Source: Archangium gephyra (lineage in GTDB: Bacteria; Myxococcota; Myxococcia; Myxococcales; Myxococcaceae). Taken from it: DNA of 64,000 nt. The stretch covers positions 4,162,501-4,226,500 of the forward strand of contig NZ_CP011509.1 of assembly GCF_001027285.1 (NCBI RefSeq), in the 5' to 3' direction. Shown piece by piece: positions 22,943 to 32,518 of the stretch; the stretch's first letter is position 1; each line of letters opens with the position of its first letter. The position numbers and the translations under genes were made by a program. The notes beneath the pieces were generated by a model. The model searched no databases. It was not told the origin of the DNA and was given only the letters and a program-made list of their open reading frames with translations.

Positions 22943-24313
22943 ATGGTCTCGTCCCCGCACATCCCCACTCCCTCCGAAGAGTTGATGCGGCGCTATGACG
23001 TCGCCGGCCCCCGCTACACCAGCTACCCCACCGTGCCCGAGTGGAAGCAGGACTTCGGCACCGAGCGCTATGCCGAGCGGCTCGACGTGGCGGGCAGCGC
23101 GAGCGCCGAGGAGCCCCTCTCCCTCTACGTCCACCTGCCGTTCTGCCGCAGCCTCTGCTGGTACTGCGGGTGCAACGTGGTCATCTCCCAGGACCGGGGC
23201 GCGGCGGACGTCTACATCGACCATGTCCTCCTGGAGCTGGAGCAGGTGGTGGCCCGGTTGGGACGCCGCCGCAAGTTGTCCCAGGTGCACTGGGGTGGGG
23301 GGACTCCCACCTTCCTGAACGAGCGGCAGTTGGAGCGCCTGTGGAGCGGTATCACCCGGCACCTCTCCCTGGTGCCGGACGCGGAGGTGGCCGTCGAGGT
23401 GCACCCGGTCATCACCACACCGGGACAGCTCACCCTGCTGCGCGAGCTCGGCTTCAACCGCGTCTCCATGGGGCTGCAGGACTTCGATCCGAAGGTGCAG
23501 GAGGTCACCAACCGCCACCAGCCCTTCGCCCAGACCCGCTCCCTGCTGGACCACGCCCGGAACCTGGGCTTCTCCGGCGTGAACTTCGATCTCATCTACG
23601 GGCTGCCGTACCAGAACGCGGAGAGCTGGGCGCGCACGCTCGAGCAGATATTGGAGCTGCGGCCGGACCGGCTCGCCGTGTACTCCTTCGCGTTCATCCC
23701 GGACGTGCTCAAGCACCAGAAGCGCATGCCGGCCGAGGCCCTGCCGGACGCACGCACCAAGCAGGGATTGTTCCGCGCCGCCTGGGCCGCCTTCGTGGAC
23801 GCGGGCTACCTGCCCATCGGCATGGACCACTTCGCCGTCCCCGAGGACGAGCTGGCCCTTGCCCAGCAGCGGCGTGAGCTGGGGCGCAACTTCCAGGGCT
23901 ACACGGTGAAGGCGGCGCAGGACGTGGTGGCGCTCGGCTCCACTGGCATCAGTGACGTGGGCGGTGCCTACGCGCAGAACGTCCGCGCCCTGCCGTACTA
24001 CTACGAGCGCGTGCGCGAGGGCCGCTTCGCCACCGAGCGTGGCATCCAGCTCACCGAGGACGACCGGCGCCGCCGCGCCATCATCACCCAGCTCATGTGC
24101 AACTTCTGGGTGGACCTGGGTGAGCACGGCACGAGCGACTTCGCGCGGGAGCTGGAGCGGCTGCGGCCGCTGGAAGACGATGGGCTGGTCCGGCGGGAGG
24201 GGAGCCAGCTCGAGGTAACCCCCTTGGGGCGGCTGTTCGTGCGCAACGTGGCGATGGTGTTCGACGCCTACCTGCGCCAGGCCGAGCGGCCCCGTTTCTC
24301 CCGGACGGTCTGA
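22943..24313 (+). CDS. hemN: Oxygen-independent coproporphyrinogen III oxidase
   Basis: The ATG at 22943 (after a G-rich AGTGGGGGGGAC) gives 456 residues, the usual length of HemN; an upstream frame extension is rejected. The radical-SAM cluster motif is C68-x3-C72-x2-C75, with the HemN-specific extra Cys77 (FCRSLCWYCGC). Other family signatures are RYTSYPT near the N-terminus, HWGGGTPTFL, FNRVSMGLQDF, NFDLIYGLPYQ, GMDHFA and the C-terminal helical domain. The enzyme converts coproporphyrinogen III to protoporphyrinogen IX anaerobically in the cytoplasm using two SAM. It heads an operon with the hemerythrin (2 bp) and response-regulator genes, suggesting low-oxygen expression. Confidence 0.95.
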   Translation: MVSSPHIPTPSEELMRRYDVAGPRYTSYPTVPEWKQDFGTERYAERLDVAGSASAEEPLSLYVHLPFCRSLCWYCGCNVVISQDRGAADVYIDHVLLELEQVVARLGRRRKLSQVHWGGGTPTFLNERQLERLWSGITRHLSLVPDAEVAVEVHPVITTPGQLTLLRELGFNRVSMGLQDFDPKVQEVTNRHQPFAQTRSLLDHARNLGFSGVNFDLIYGLPYQNAESWARTLEQILELRPDRLAVYSFAFIPDVLKHQKRMPAEALPDARTKQGLFRAAWAAFVDAGYLPIGMDHFAVPEDELALAQQRRELGRNFQGYTVKAAQDVVALGSTGISDVGGAYAQNVRALPYYYERVREGRFATERGIQLTEDDRRRRAIITQLMCNFWVDLGEHGTSDFARELERLRPLEDDGLVRREGSQLEVTPLGRLFVRNVAMVFDAYLRQAERPRFSRTV

Positions 24314-24315
24314 GC

Positions 24316-24903
24316 ATGGATGCCATCGATATCCTCGTGAATGAGCACCGCCACATCGAGCGCGTCATGGACGTGCTCGAGCGGGCCGTGGAGTACGGAC
24401 GCGGAGGTGGAGATGTGTCGCCGGTGCTCTTCGAGCGCGCCGCGCACTTCCTCGTCACCTTCGTGGATGGCAGCCACGACGCGAAGGAGGGCGAGGTCTT
24501 CCAGGCCCTCACCTCGCGAGGGCTGCCACCCGGAGAGGGCGTGCTGGCGGCGCTCTCGGGACAACACGCGTTGGGGCGCGAGCTGGCGGCGGAGCTGCGC
24601 GCGGCGGTCCGCGCGGTGACGGAGGGCATCCTGGTGCCCGAGGAGCTGTATGCCATTGCCGAGCGCTACGTGCGCCTGCACCGGGGCCACACGGAGGCGG
24701 AGGAGGTGCGGTTTTTCCCCCTGGTGCGGCGGCTGCTCCCGGCGGACGTGATGGAGCGGGTGCGGGCGAAGTTCGCGCGCATCGAGGCCGCTCACGGGCC
24801 GCTGGCGGACGCGGCGGATGCGCTGGAGCTGGCCTTCCCCCTGCCGGTGCCCACCGGGCGCCGCCCGGGCCATGTCCGGCCCCCACCCTGGGTCGGGCGA
24901 TGA
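24316..24903 (+). CDS. Hemerythrin-domain protein
   Basis: The 195-residue cytoplasmic protein begins 2 bp after hemN and ends overlapping the next gene. A four-helix HHE domain shows the ligand pattern NEHRHIERVMD (His11/His13), GSHDAKEGEVF, QHALGRE and HRGHTEAEEVRFFP, i.e. the His/Glu set that binds a di-iron site. A Pro/Arg-rich tail follows. Such proteins sense or store oxygen or bind nitric oxide. Coupling to hemN fits a role in oxygen/NO-responsive haem metabolism. Confidence 0.88.
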   Translation: MDAIDILVNEHRHIERVMDVLERAVEYGRGGGDVSPVLFERAAHFLVTFVDGSHDAKEGEVFQALTSRGLPPGEGVLAALSGQHALGRELAAELRAAVRAVTEGILVPEELYAIAERYVRLHRGHTEAEEVRFFPLVRRLLPADVMERVRAKFARIEAAHGPLADAADALELAFPLPVPTGRRPGHVRPPPWVGR

Positions 24904-25280
24904 GCACCTCGAATGCCGTGAGGCGCATCCTGGTGGTGGACGGCGAGCCCGTGGCCATGGGCGCGCTGTGTGATCTCCTGTCCATGGACGGCTACGCCAC
25001 GGTGGGCCTGTGCGAGCCGGACGAGGCCCTCCAGCGCCTGCGCAGCGAGCTCTTCGACGCCGTCATCACGGATGTGGTGCTGCCCGGAGGGCATGGGTTG
25101 GACGTGGTGCGCACGGCCCGGGAGCTCCGGCCAGGCTCGCCAGTGCTGGTGGTGACGGGGCAGGTGAACTCGCTGGCGTCCGAGGCCGCCCGAGCCCTGG
25201 GCGTCCGGCGCGTGCTCGGCAAGCCCCTGCGCTACGAGACGCTCATCTCCGTGCTGCGCGACTCCATGCAGGGCCGCTGA
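24900..25280 (+). CDS. Single-domain response regulator
   Basis: The start overlaps the hemerythrin stop as ATGA. The 126 residues are a lone receiver domain with phosphoacceptor Asp58 (VITDVVLPGG), the conserved Thr in VVTGQ and Lys in LGKPL. The acidic pair near the N-terminus is incomplete (VVDGEP: Asp14 followed by Gly), so metal binding could be altered. No output domain exists, so it must act through a partner. No kinase is adjacent. Confidence 0.88.
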   Translation: MSTSNAVRRILVVDGEPVAMGALCDLLSMDGYATVGLCEPDEALQRLRSELFDAVITDVVLPGGHGLDVVRTARELRPGSPVLVVTGQVNSLASEAARALGVRRVLGKPLRYETLISVLRDSMQGR

Positions 25281-25308
25281 GCGCTCCTGGCGGCTGGAAG
25301 AGGCGGAC

Positions 25309-25336
25309 GCCTCCTCTCCCCATGGGGAGAGGAGGC
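25309..25336. terminator. Perfect palindromic hairpin between convergent genes
   Basis: GCCTCCTCTCCCC pairs exactly with GGGGAGAGGAGGC around a central AT (13-bp arms). It sits between the stops of the response regulator (25280) and the RCC1 gene (25350), so it can serve as a bidirectional terminator. No U-tract follows, as is usual in this GC-rich background. Confidence 0.7.
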
Positions 25337-25349
25337 CTTCCGGGTGGGC

Positions 25350-27608
25350 TCAGGGCCCGGCCGGGCAGTGCTTCACTTCCGAGGCGCGGTGGTCCCGGGA
25401 GGTCATGGCCGTGAAGCGGCAGGGCAGCCGTGCCTGGACCGCGGTGCGGTGGGCGCTCGACACCCCGTCGCCGATCTGGTCATACCGATTGCTTCCCCAG
25501 GCCCGCACCGTCCCGTCCTCGAGCAGGGCGAAGCCGGTCTGCTCGCCCGCGGAGAGGGCCTTCACCCCCGCGATCGCCGGAAGCTGGACGGGGGTGGAGT
25601 AGAACAGCTGGGCCGTGTTGGCGAGCATGCCCAGGGTGTTGAGGCCGAAGCCCCAGATGGAGCCGTCCCGGCGCAGCACCAGGGCGGTGCCGTAGGAGGT
25701 GCCCATGAGGCCCACCACGTCCGTAAGGCCCGGCACGGGAGCCGGGGTGTACCGGGAGGTGAGCGTGCCATCCCCGAGCTCCCCCGTCTTGTTGTAGCCC
25801 CAGGCCCAGACGGTGCCATCGCTCCGCAGTGCCAGGCTGAACTCCCGTCCCGAGGAGATCGCCACCACGTCCGTGAGGCCCGGCACGGGGGCCGGGGTGT
25901 GCCGGGACCGCACCGAGAGCTCGACTCCGAGCTGGCCAGACAGGTTGGCGCCCCAGGTCCAGACGGTGCCATCCTCGCGCAGCGCCAGGACATGGGCGTT
26001 GCCGGCCGAGAGGGCCACCACGCCCGTGAGCTCCGGGACCTGTCGCGGTGTGGTGTGGATGTCGAAGTCGCCAGGGAATCCGAGCTGCCCGCTGGAGTTG
26101 CGGCCCAGGCCCCAGACGGTGCCGTCCGCGCGCAGCGCCAGGGAGAAAGTGGGGCCGGCCGTGACGGCCACCATCCCCGAGAGACCCTCCACCTGGACCG
26201 GGCTGGCGGTGGGGAGCTGGGGTCCGAACTGGCCGTCATTGTTGTCACCCCAGCCCCAGACGGTGCCGTCCTCGGCCACCGCCAGGGAGTGGATGACACC
26301 GGTCGCGATGGCCACCGCCTTCGGGAGCTCCATCACCTGCGACGGAGTGGCCCGGAGCTCGGGCAGCCACGGGCTGAGCTGGGCGAACCGGTTGTCGCCC
26401 CAGCCCCAGACGGTGCCGTCCTCGCGCAGCGCCAGGGAGAAATAGGCGCCGGCCGACAGGCTCACGATCTTCGACAGGTCCCGCGTCCGCACCGGCGTGC
26501 TCCGGAGGTTCGAGCCGGTGCCGAGCGCGCCGGTGGTGTTCCAGCCCCAACCCCAGACGGTGCCGTCCTTGTCCAGCACCAGGGGCAGTGCGCCCGCCGC
26601 CAGGGCGATCACGTGCCTGGGCCCTTCCACCCGCTGAGGTATGTCATTGCCTTCCCAGGGGCTCTGCACGGAGGGGTCGAGGCCCCAGGTCCAGACGGAG
26701 CCGTCCGCGCGCCGCACCAGGGAGAAGTTCGAGCCGGCCGCGACATCCACCGCGTCCGTGAGCGCGGGCACCTGCCGCGGTGTGGGGTTGGAGGAGGTGG
26801 CGTTGGGGAAGCCGAGCTGGAGGTACTGGTTGTTGCCCCAGGCCCAGACGGAGCCATCCTCCCGCAGCGCCAGGACATGCCCGGAGCCGGCCGAGAGGGC
26901 CACCACGCCCGTGAGGCCCGGCACCCGCGCGGGGAGGGGATCGAAACGCGTGGACGTGGCCCGTCCGAGCTGGCCATTCGCGTTGTTGCCCCAGCTCCAG
27001 ACGGTGCCGTCCTCCCGCAGCGCCAGGGAGTTGTCGTTACCGGCCGAGAGGGCCACCACGTCCGTGAGGCCCGGTACCCGCACGGGCGTGGCGTCGAAAG
27101 ACGTGGGCGTGGTCCGTCCGAGCTGGCCCGTCGTGTTGGAGCCCCAGCTCCAGACGGTGCCATCCTCCCGCAGCATCAGGGAATGGTTGGAGCCGGCCTC
27201 GACGGCCACTCCGTCCGTGAGGCCCGGCACCTGCTGGGGAGTGGGCTCGGAGACGGAGGCGGGCTGCCCGAGCTGGCCCATCCGGTTGAGGCCCCAGGCC
27301 CAGACGGTGCCATCCTCGCGCAGTGCCACGGTGTGCGAGGCGCCAGCGTCGATGAACTTCACCCGATCGATGGTCTCGAGCGCGGCCGGCAGGGGACGGT
27401 CCCGCGTCGTTCCGTTCCCGAGCTGGCCACTCGCGTTGTAGCCCCAGCTCCAGACGGTGCCATCCGCATCCAGCGCCACGGTATGGCTTCCATTCGCGAG
27501 GACGCCTCGGAGAGGGCCGCGCGCCTGGGTTTGCGGTGGTGCTGCCCGCGCGCCGCTGGAGCCGGTCAACAAGACGGCCCAGAGCAATGCCATCCACAGG
27601 TTTCTCAT
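25350..27608 (-). CDS. Secreted RCC1-repeat protein (two 7-bladed propellers)
   Basis: The ATG at 27608 is chosen because it opens a clean signal peptide (MRNLWMALLWAVLLTG..ARAA) with AGGAGAA upstream; the open frame runs 86 codons further without such features. The 752-residue product has 14 copies of an RCC1 unit with the pattern L-x-x-D-G-T-V-W-x-W-G-x-N-x-x-G-Q-L-G spaced about 50 residues apart, enough for two seven-bladed propellers. Secreted RCC1 proteins are abundant in myxobacteria, often as adhesin-like or structural proteins; the partner is unknown. It is divergent from the SNF2 helicase. Confidence 0.85.
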   Translation of the reverse strand: MRNLWMALLWAVLLTGSSGARAAPPQTQARGPLRGVLANGSHTVALDADGTVWSWGYNASGQLGNGTTRDRPLPAALETIDRVKFIDAGASHTVALREDGTVWAWGLNRMGQLGQPASVSEPTPQQVPGLTDGVAVEAGSNHSLMLREDGTVWSWGSNTTGQLGRTTPTSFDATPVRVPGLTDVVALSAGNDNSLALREDGTVWSWGNNANGQLGRATSTRFDPLPARVPGLTGVVALSAGSGHVLALREDGSVWAWGNNQYLQLGFPNATSSNPTPRQVPALTDAVDVAAGSNFSLVRRADGSVWTWGLDPSVQSPWEGNDIPQRVEGPRHVIALAAGALPLVLDKDGTVWGWGWNTTGALGTGSNLRSTPVRTRDLSKIVSLSAGAYFSLALREDGTVWGWGDNRFAQLSPWLPELRATPSQVMELPKAVAIATGVIHSLAVAEDGTVWGWGDNNDGQFGPQLPTASPVQVEGLSGMVAVTAGPTFSLALRADGTVWGLGRNSSGQLGFPGDFDIHTTPRQVPELTGVVALSAGNAHVLALREDGTVWTWGANLSGQLGVELSVRSRHTPAPVPGLTDVVAISSGREFSLALRSDGTVWAWGYNKTGELGDGTLTSRYTPAPVPGLTDVVGLMGTSYGTALVLRRDGSIWGFGLNTLGMLANTAQLFYSTPVQLPAIAGVKALSAGEQTGFALLEDGTVRAWGSNRYDQIGDGVSSAHRTAVQARLPCRFTAMTSRDHRASEVKHCPAGP

Positions 27609-27864
27609 CGGGGAATTCTTCTCCTGAGAGGGTTGGGCCTCACGCGCGTCTGGTTTGACGCCGAAGGCCGACAGGCCCTGAGCACCTCGCGTGCCAGGGG
27701 CCGGGCTCTTCCAAACCCCTGGAATCAGCGGGCGCCTGTCTGCCTGCCCGGTGGGAGTGACGAATTTTGTCGGGGAGTGTGCCGAGATTCGTCGCTGGTG
27801 CCCCAGACAGGCCCTCGCGGGCGTTGCGCGGCGCCGCCTCGGAGCGTAGGGAGTCCCATCTCCC
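27609..27864. promoter_or_regulatory. Divergent promoter region between RCC1 and SNF2 genes
   Basis: This 256-bp intergenic region must carry promoters for both flanking genes. I could not assign specific boxes. Confidence 0.3.
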
Positions 27865-30813
27865 ATGTCCGCGACCGCTCAACTGCTCGAAGCCGTTCGA
27901 AAGGAAGCCCGCCCCGGCATCTGGACCACCGGGGTGAACCTCTCCCGCAATGGGGCCGTCTCGCTCCAGTCCCAGAAGCCCACCGAGCTGGAGCTGAGGG
28001 TCAAGTCGCCAGGCCGCCCGGTGGCCCTCACGGTCACCCTGTACCCGAATGACGCCGTCTGGGAGTGCGACTGCCCCGGCCGCGTGGACCCGTGCGAGCA
28101 CGTGGTGGCCGCCGCCATCTTCGTCCAGCAGGCGGAGAAGCAGGAGACCCCGCTGGAGACGGTCACCAAGAAGTGGAGCCGCGTCGTCTACCACTTCACG
28201 AAGGTCTCCGGCGGGCTGGAGCTCCACCGCACGCTCGCCCACCCCGATGGGAAGGAGGAGCCCCTCGAGGACAGTCTCGCCTCCTTGATGGCCAGGCCGG
28301 CCAAGGCCGCCACCCTCCAGGTGGAGCAGTCGGATCTCCTCGCGGATCGGCTCCTGGAGAAACGCATCCGGGGCGCGCTTCCCCCCGAGCGGCTGGACGC
28401 GCTGCTCCAGGTGCTCCAGTCCGCGCGCAACGTCCTGCTCGACGGGCGGCCCGTCGCCGTCTCGGAGGAGGTCGTCCTTCCGCGGGCGCTGGTGGAGGAC
28501 CGGGGCGGACAGCTGGTGGTGACGGTGGCGAAGGATCCCCGCGTCGTCGATGTCGTGAGCCCCGGGGTGGCGCTGCTCGGAGACGCCCTGGCGCGCCTGG
28601 GTGAGACGGCGATGACGGGGCCGTGGCTCCAGAACCTTCCCGTCGTCCGCACCTTCGCGCCCGAGCAGATGGGGGAGATCACCTCCAAGGTGCTCCCGGA
28701 GCTGGGCCGCCGCATGCCGGTCGAGGTCCGCAGCAAGCGCCTGCCGGCCATCGACCGTGACCTCAAGCCGCGCATCCTGCTGGAGCTCAATCAGCTCGAG
28801 TCCGGGCTGTCCGTACTGCCCACGCTCGTCTACGGGGCGCCGCCCTCGGTGCGGATCGACAACGGCAGGATGGTCTACCTGCGCGGGGCCGTGCCCCTGC
28901 GTGACGAGGCGGCCGAGCAGCGGCTCCTCCATTCGCTCCGGGACGAGCTGAACCTGGTGCCCGGGCGGCGGCTGACGGTGCAGGGCCAGGAGATGGTGCG
29001 CTTCGCGGACAAGATCCGCCGCTGGCGAGGCGATCTCTCCGGCGACGCGGCGGGCATCGTGAGCCCGAACGTCCAGCTCCGCCCGAAGCTCGAGGTGCAA
29101 TCCGGCGTCACCGGAGCCGGGATTCCCGACGTGCGCTTCACGCTCGAGTTCCAGGTGGAAGGGGACAAGGGCACGACGCACACCGTGGACGCGGCGGCGG
29201 TCATCCGCGCGTGGAACGAGGGACTGGGGCTCGTGCCCCTGGAGGGCGGTGGCTGGGCGCCGCTGCCCCGCGCCTGGTTGGACAAGAACGGGCAGCGTGT
29301 CGCGGACCTCCTGGCCGCGCGTCAGGCGGATGGCAAGGTCTCCAACCACGCCCTGCCGGAGCTGAGCGCGCTGTGCGAGACGCTCGAGCAGCCGCCTCCG
29401 CCGGGGCTCGACAGGCTGGCGCCACTGGTCGAGGGCTTCGAGAAGCTCCCCGTGCCCACGCTGCCGGAGGACCTCACCGCCACGCTGCGCCACTACCAGC
29501 AGCAGGGCGTGAGCTGGCTCGGCTTCCTCAAGGGGGCGGGGCTCGGGGGCATCCTCGCCGACGACATGGGTCTCGGAAAGACGCTCCAGACCCTCTGCGT
29601 GCTGGGGGCTCGCACGCTCGTCGTCTGCCCCACCAGCGTGCTCCCGAACTGGGCCGCGGAGCTCAAGCGCTTCCGCCCGTCGCTCAAGGTCTGCGTGTAC
29701 CACGGCCCCGGCCGCGCCCTGGACGAGGCCGCGGATGTCACCATCACCACCTACGCCATCCTCCGCCTGGACGCGGCGGTGCTCGGCGGGCGCACCTGGG
29801 ACACGGCCGTGTTGGACGAGGCCCAGGCCATCAAGAACCCGGAGAGCCAGGTGGCGCGCGCGGCCTTCGGGCTCCAGGCCCAGTTCCGGCTGGCGCTGAG
29901 CGGTACGCCGCTGGAGAACCGGCTGGAGGAGCTCTGGAGCCTGATGCACTTCACCAACCCGGGCCTGCTCGGGGGACGCCGGCAGTTCGAGGAGAAGGTG
30001 GCCCGGCCCATCTCGGATGGGAGCGCCGAGGCGGCGCAGTCGCTGCGCAAGCGCATCCGCCCCTTCGTCCTGCGCAGGCTCAAGCGGGACGTGGCGCCCG
30101 AGCTGCCGCCGCGCACCGAGTCCGTGATGCATGTGTCGTTGGATGAGAAGGAGCGCTCGGTCTACGACGCGGTGATGGCGGCGACACGCGCCGAGGTGGT
30201 CGCCCTGCTCAACGAGGGCGGCAGCGTGCTCAAGGCCCTGGAGGCCCTGCTCCGGCTGCGTCAGGCGGCCTGCCACCCGGCGCTCGTCCCGGGCCAGCAG
30301 GCCAGCTCGTCGTCGAAGGTGCAGACGCTCGTGGAGGCGCTCGGCACCGCGGTGTCGGATGGGCACAAGGCGCTGGTGTTCTCGCAGTGGACCTCGCTGC
30401 TCGACCTCATCGAGCCGCACCTCAAGTCCTCCGGCATCGCCTTTGATCGCCTGGACGGAACGACGACGAATCGTGGGGACATCACCGCCCGCTTCCAGAC
30501 GCCCGAGGGCGCGCCGGTGCTGCTCATGTCGCTCAAGGCCGGCGGTACGGGCCTGAACCTCACCGCGGCGGACCACGTGTTCCTGATGGACCCGTGGTGG
30601 AACCCGGCGGCCGAGGCGCAGGCGGCGGACCGTGCCCACCGCATCGGCCAGGAGCGTCCGGTGATGGTGTACCGGCTGGTGTCGCAGGGCACGGTGGAGG
30701 AGCGCATCCTGGGGCTCCAGGAGAAGAAGCGCGCCCTCTTCGAGGCGGCCCTGAGCGAGGCCGCGGGCGCTACGGCCATCACCCGCGAGGACCTGCTCGA
30801 GCTGTTCTCCTGA
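27865..30813 (+). CDS. SWIM-zinc-finger SNF2-family helicase-like ATPase
   Basis: The 982-residue protein opens with a SWIM zinc finger (about 68-80, [12 protein letters not shown], CxC...CxH). A long middle region precedes the SNF2 core: motif I DDMGLGKT (about 566-573), motif II DEAQ (about 651), [15 protein letters not shown], then helicase-C motifs [13 protein letters not shown] and [11 protein letters not shown]2 proteins translocate on double-stranded DNA; in bacteria they act on nucleoprotein complexes or RNA polymerase (as RapA does) and sometimes in defence. No adjacent methylase or nuclease points to a defence island here. A weak hairpin (30846-30867) follows the stop. Confidence 0.9.
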   Translation: MSATAQLLEAVRKEARPGIWTTGVNLSRNGAVSLQSQKPTELELRVKSPGRPVALTVTLYPNDAVWECDCPGRVDPCEHVVAAAIFVQQAEKQETPLETVTKKWSRVVYHFTKVSGGLELHRTLAHPDGKEEPLEDSLASLMARPAKAATLQVEQSDLLADRLLEKRIRGALPPERLDALLQVLQSARNVLLDGRPVAVSEEVVLPRALVEDRGGQLVVTVAKDPRVVDVVSPGVALLGDALARLGETAMTGPWLQNLPVVRTFAPEQMGEITSKVLPELGRRMPVEVRSKRLPAIDRDLKPRILLELNQLESGLSVLPTLVYGAPPSVRIDNGRMVYLRGAVPLRDEAAEQRLLHSLRDELNLVPGRRLTVQGQEMVRFADKIRRWRGDLSGDAAGIVSPNVQLRPKLEVQSGVTGAGIPDVRFTLEFQVEGDKGTTHTVDAAAVIRAWNEGLGLVPLEGGGWAPLPRAWLDKNGQRVADLLAARQADGKVSNHALPELSALCETLEQPPPPGLDRLAPLVEGFEKLPVPTLPEDLTATLRHYQQQGVSWLGFLKGAGLGGILADDMGLGKTLQTLCVLGARTLVVCPTSVLPNWAAELKRFRPSLKVCVYHGPGRALDEAADVTITTYAILRLDAAVLGGRTWDTAVLDEAQAIKNPESQVARAAFGLQAQFRLALSGTPLENRLEELWSLMHFTNPGLLGGRRQFEEKVARPISDGSAEAAQSLRKRIRPFVLRRLKRDVAPELPPRTESVMHVSLDEKERSVYDAVMAATRAEVVALLNEGGSVLKALEALLRLRQAACHPALVPGQQASSSSKVQTLVEALGTAVSDGHKALVFSQWTSLLDLIEPHLKSSGIAFDRLDGTTTNRGDITARFQTPEGAPVLLMSLKAGGTGLNLTAADHVFLMDPWWNPAAEAQAADRAHRIGQERPVMVYRLVSQGTVEERILGLQEKKRALFEAALSEAAGATAITREDLLELFS

Positions 30814-30845
30814 GCGGAGCGAGCCCGGTTGCCCGCTGCCTGAGC

Positions 30846-30867
30846 GGCCTCCATGGAGCCGGAGGCC
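30846..30867. terminator. Possible terminator hairpin after the SNF2 gene
   Basis: GGCCTCC and GGAGGCC form a 7-bp stem around an 8-base loop, 33 bp after the SNF2 stop. There is no T-tract. Confidence 0.35.
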
Positions 30868-30912
30868 CTCATCCGGGAATCAGGGACGCCAGACCTGGTG
30901 TAGAGAGGGGCC

Positions 30913-31365
30913 ATGGCCGACAAGCGCCGCTTCGACCTCTTCGCCCAGTTCCTCACCGAGCGCTTCCCCGCTCCGCGCATCTATGACATCGCGGGCGGGC
31001 AGGGCCGGTTGAACGAGGCCCTGTCCAGGCTGGGCCGCACGGTCACCACCTTCGACCTGCGCCACAAGCACCTGCCCGTCCGTTACGAGCAGCGCATGTT
31101 CACCCTGGAGGAGCCCTGCGAGTGCGATCTGCTCGTGGGCATGCACCCGGACGGGGCCACGCGGATCATCATCGAGTACGCGGCGAAGCACCGGCTGCCC
31201 TTCGCCGTGGTGCCGTGCTGCTCGGACAACAGCATGCCGTACAACCCGTGGCGGCGGTACCTGGCGGACCTGGCGCGCGAGCTCGGCTTCCCCCACGTGG
31301 AGGAGCAGGAGCTCCCCATGGAGGGCCGCTCCCGCGTCGTCCTCGGGGACTTCTCACCCCGGTAG
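30913..31365 (+). CDS. Small SAM-methyltransferase-like protein
   Basis: The 150-residue protein has an Asp-x-Ala-Gly-Gly-x-Gly loop (YDIAGGQGRLNEAL, about 24-37) as in class I methyltransferase motif I, an acidic strand (FDLRHK), then DLLVGMHPDGATRIIIEYA and FAVVPCCSDN. The last two resemble the METTL25/TRMT13-like group, in which a Cys-Cys precedes the active site. It is short for a methyltransferase and no substrate can be named. GAGAGGGG lies before the ATG. Its last 12 bp overlap the end of the convergent MpaB-family gene. Confidence 0.55.
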   Translation: MADKRRFDLFAQFLTERFPAPRIYDIAGGQGRLNEALSRLGRTVTTFDLRHKHLPVRYEQRMFTLEEPCECDLLVGMHPDGATRIIIEYAAKHRLPFAVVPCCSDNSMPYNPWRRYLADLARELGFPHVEEQELPMEGRSRVVLGDFSPR

Positions 31366-32517
31366 GTGCTCGGGCATGTCGTAGGTGGCGTCGGCCCCGG
31401 CCAGCCCCATCGAGACGGCCTTGCGCCAGTAGGTCATCCCGGCGTTGAGCGCCAGCATGTCCACGCCCGGCACCCGCCGCAGCAGCGAGCTGGTGTTCGA
31501 CACCACCACCCGCAGCAGCGGCACCACCAGTCCCCAGGCGTTGCGCGGGTAGCCGAGCGCGTCCGCGTACGTGTCTCCGATGAGGTGGCGCGAGATGGCG
31601 TAGCCGATCTCGACGGCCCGCTCCGCTCTGGAGAGCTCCTCCGGTGTGCGCGCCTGCAGACGGGGGCTCTGGAGGAGTGCGTCGGCCAGGGCCCTCGCGT
31701 CCTCGTCCGGGAGCTCCTGGGTGAGGGTGATCAGCTGCCAGATCGTCCGGGCCTCGGCCTCGGTGGCGGGGAGCAGCTCCTCGCGCACGCCGAGCACGTA
31801 GCCGGTGTAGCGCCACAGGTGCAGCAGCTCCTCCACTTCCTCTGGTGACAGCTGCACCCCGAGGCGCCGCAGCCCATCCACCACCTCGAGGCTGAAGAGC
31901 ATCACCGTGCCCGCCATGTCGAGCTGGTTGATGGGCGTGCCCCAGGCCCGCGCGTTCCACCGGGGCGAGCCCTCCAGCAGACGCCGCACCTGGGCATGCA
32001 TCAGCCGCACCCGCACCGCCGCCGCGAAGCCGGGCGCACCCGGACGCATTCCCCCCCGCAGGCATACCGCCTCCACGAAGTGGCTCGTCTCGGAGAGCCG
32101 GCGCGGAGCGGCCGTCTTGAGCCGGCCCGAGAAGGCGAGCGGCTTGTTGCCCGCGGGCGAGCAGTAGCCCATCACGAGCGAGCGGAACGCGAGCACGAAG
32201 CCGCCGAAGATGCCCGTGCGCAGGAAGGCCGCGCCGCCCCGGTCGCAGCGCTCGTCATCCACCCAGAAGGGGACATGGTGGATGTGCTCGGAGAGGCGGA
32301 GCAGCGGCTCCGGTGTGGAAGAGGGCAGGACCCCCGCCGTCAGCTGGCGGAGCACCTCCTCGCGGCGAGGAGGCGGGAGCGTGGAGAGGACCGCGGCGGC
32401 CTCGTCGGCCAGGGGATCTCCCTCGCCGAGCATGGCGCCGAGGCGCTCCACGCGGTTTCCGAATTGGCGGCGGGCCTGCTCCAGGTGGACGTAGCGTTCG
32501 GGAAACATCCGCTTCAC
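31354..32517 (-). CDS. MpaB-family (DUF2236) oxygenase
   Basis: The 387-residue protein belongs to the ER-bound oxygenase MpaB/rubber oxygenase catalytic family, shown by GIFGGFVLAFRSLVMGYCSP, an SETSHFVEAV segment and the helix AAVRVRLMHAQVRRLL with the conserved Arg and His. Related enzymes are haem b-dependent oxygenases cleaving isoprenoid or rubber double bonds. The start is GTG at 32517, one base after the stop of the giant membrane protein (TAAG-GTG), so translation is coupled; ATG 32508 is an alternative. Substrate unknown. Confidence 0.75.
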   Translation of the reverse strand: MKRMFPERYVHLEQARRQFGNRVERLGAMLGEGDPLADEAAAVLSTLPPPRREEVLRQLTAGVLPSSTPEPLLRLSEHIHHVPFWVDDERCDRGGAAFLRTGIFGGFVLAFRSLVMGYCSPAGNKPLAFSGRLKTAAPRRLSETSHFVEAVCLRGGMRPGAPGFAAAVRVRLMHAQVRRLLEGSPRWNARAWGTPINQLDMAGTVMLFSLEVVDGLRRLGVQLSPEEVEELLHLWRYTGYVLGVREELLPATEAEARTIWQLITLTQELPDEDARALADALLQSPRLQARTPEELSRAERAVEIGYAISRHLIGDTYADALGYPRNAWGLVVPLLRVVVSNTSSLLRRVPGVDMLALNAGMTYWRKAVSMGLAGADATYDMPEHLPG

Positions 32518-32518
32518 C

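Noticed and set aside
25344-28052. 902-residue open frame opposite the RCC1 gene
   Set aside because: It mirrors the RCC1 repeats (recurring PDGA motifs are their reverse complement); no signal or start site.
27640-30639. 999-residue open frame opposite the SNF2 gene
   Set aside because: Antisense shadow; the SNF2 motifs are on the plus strand.
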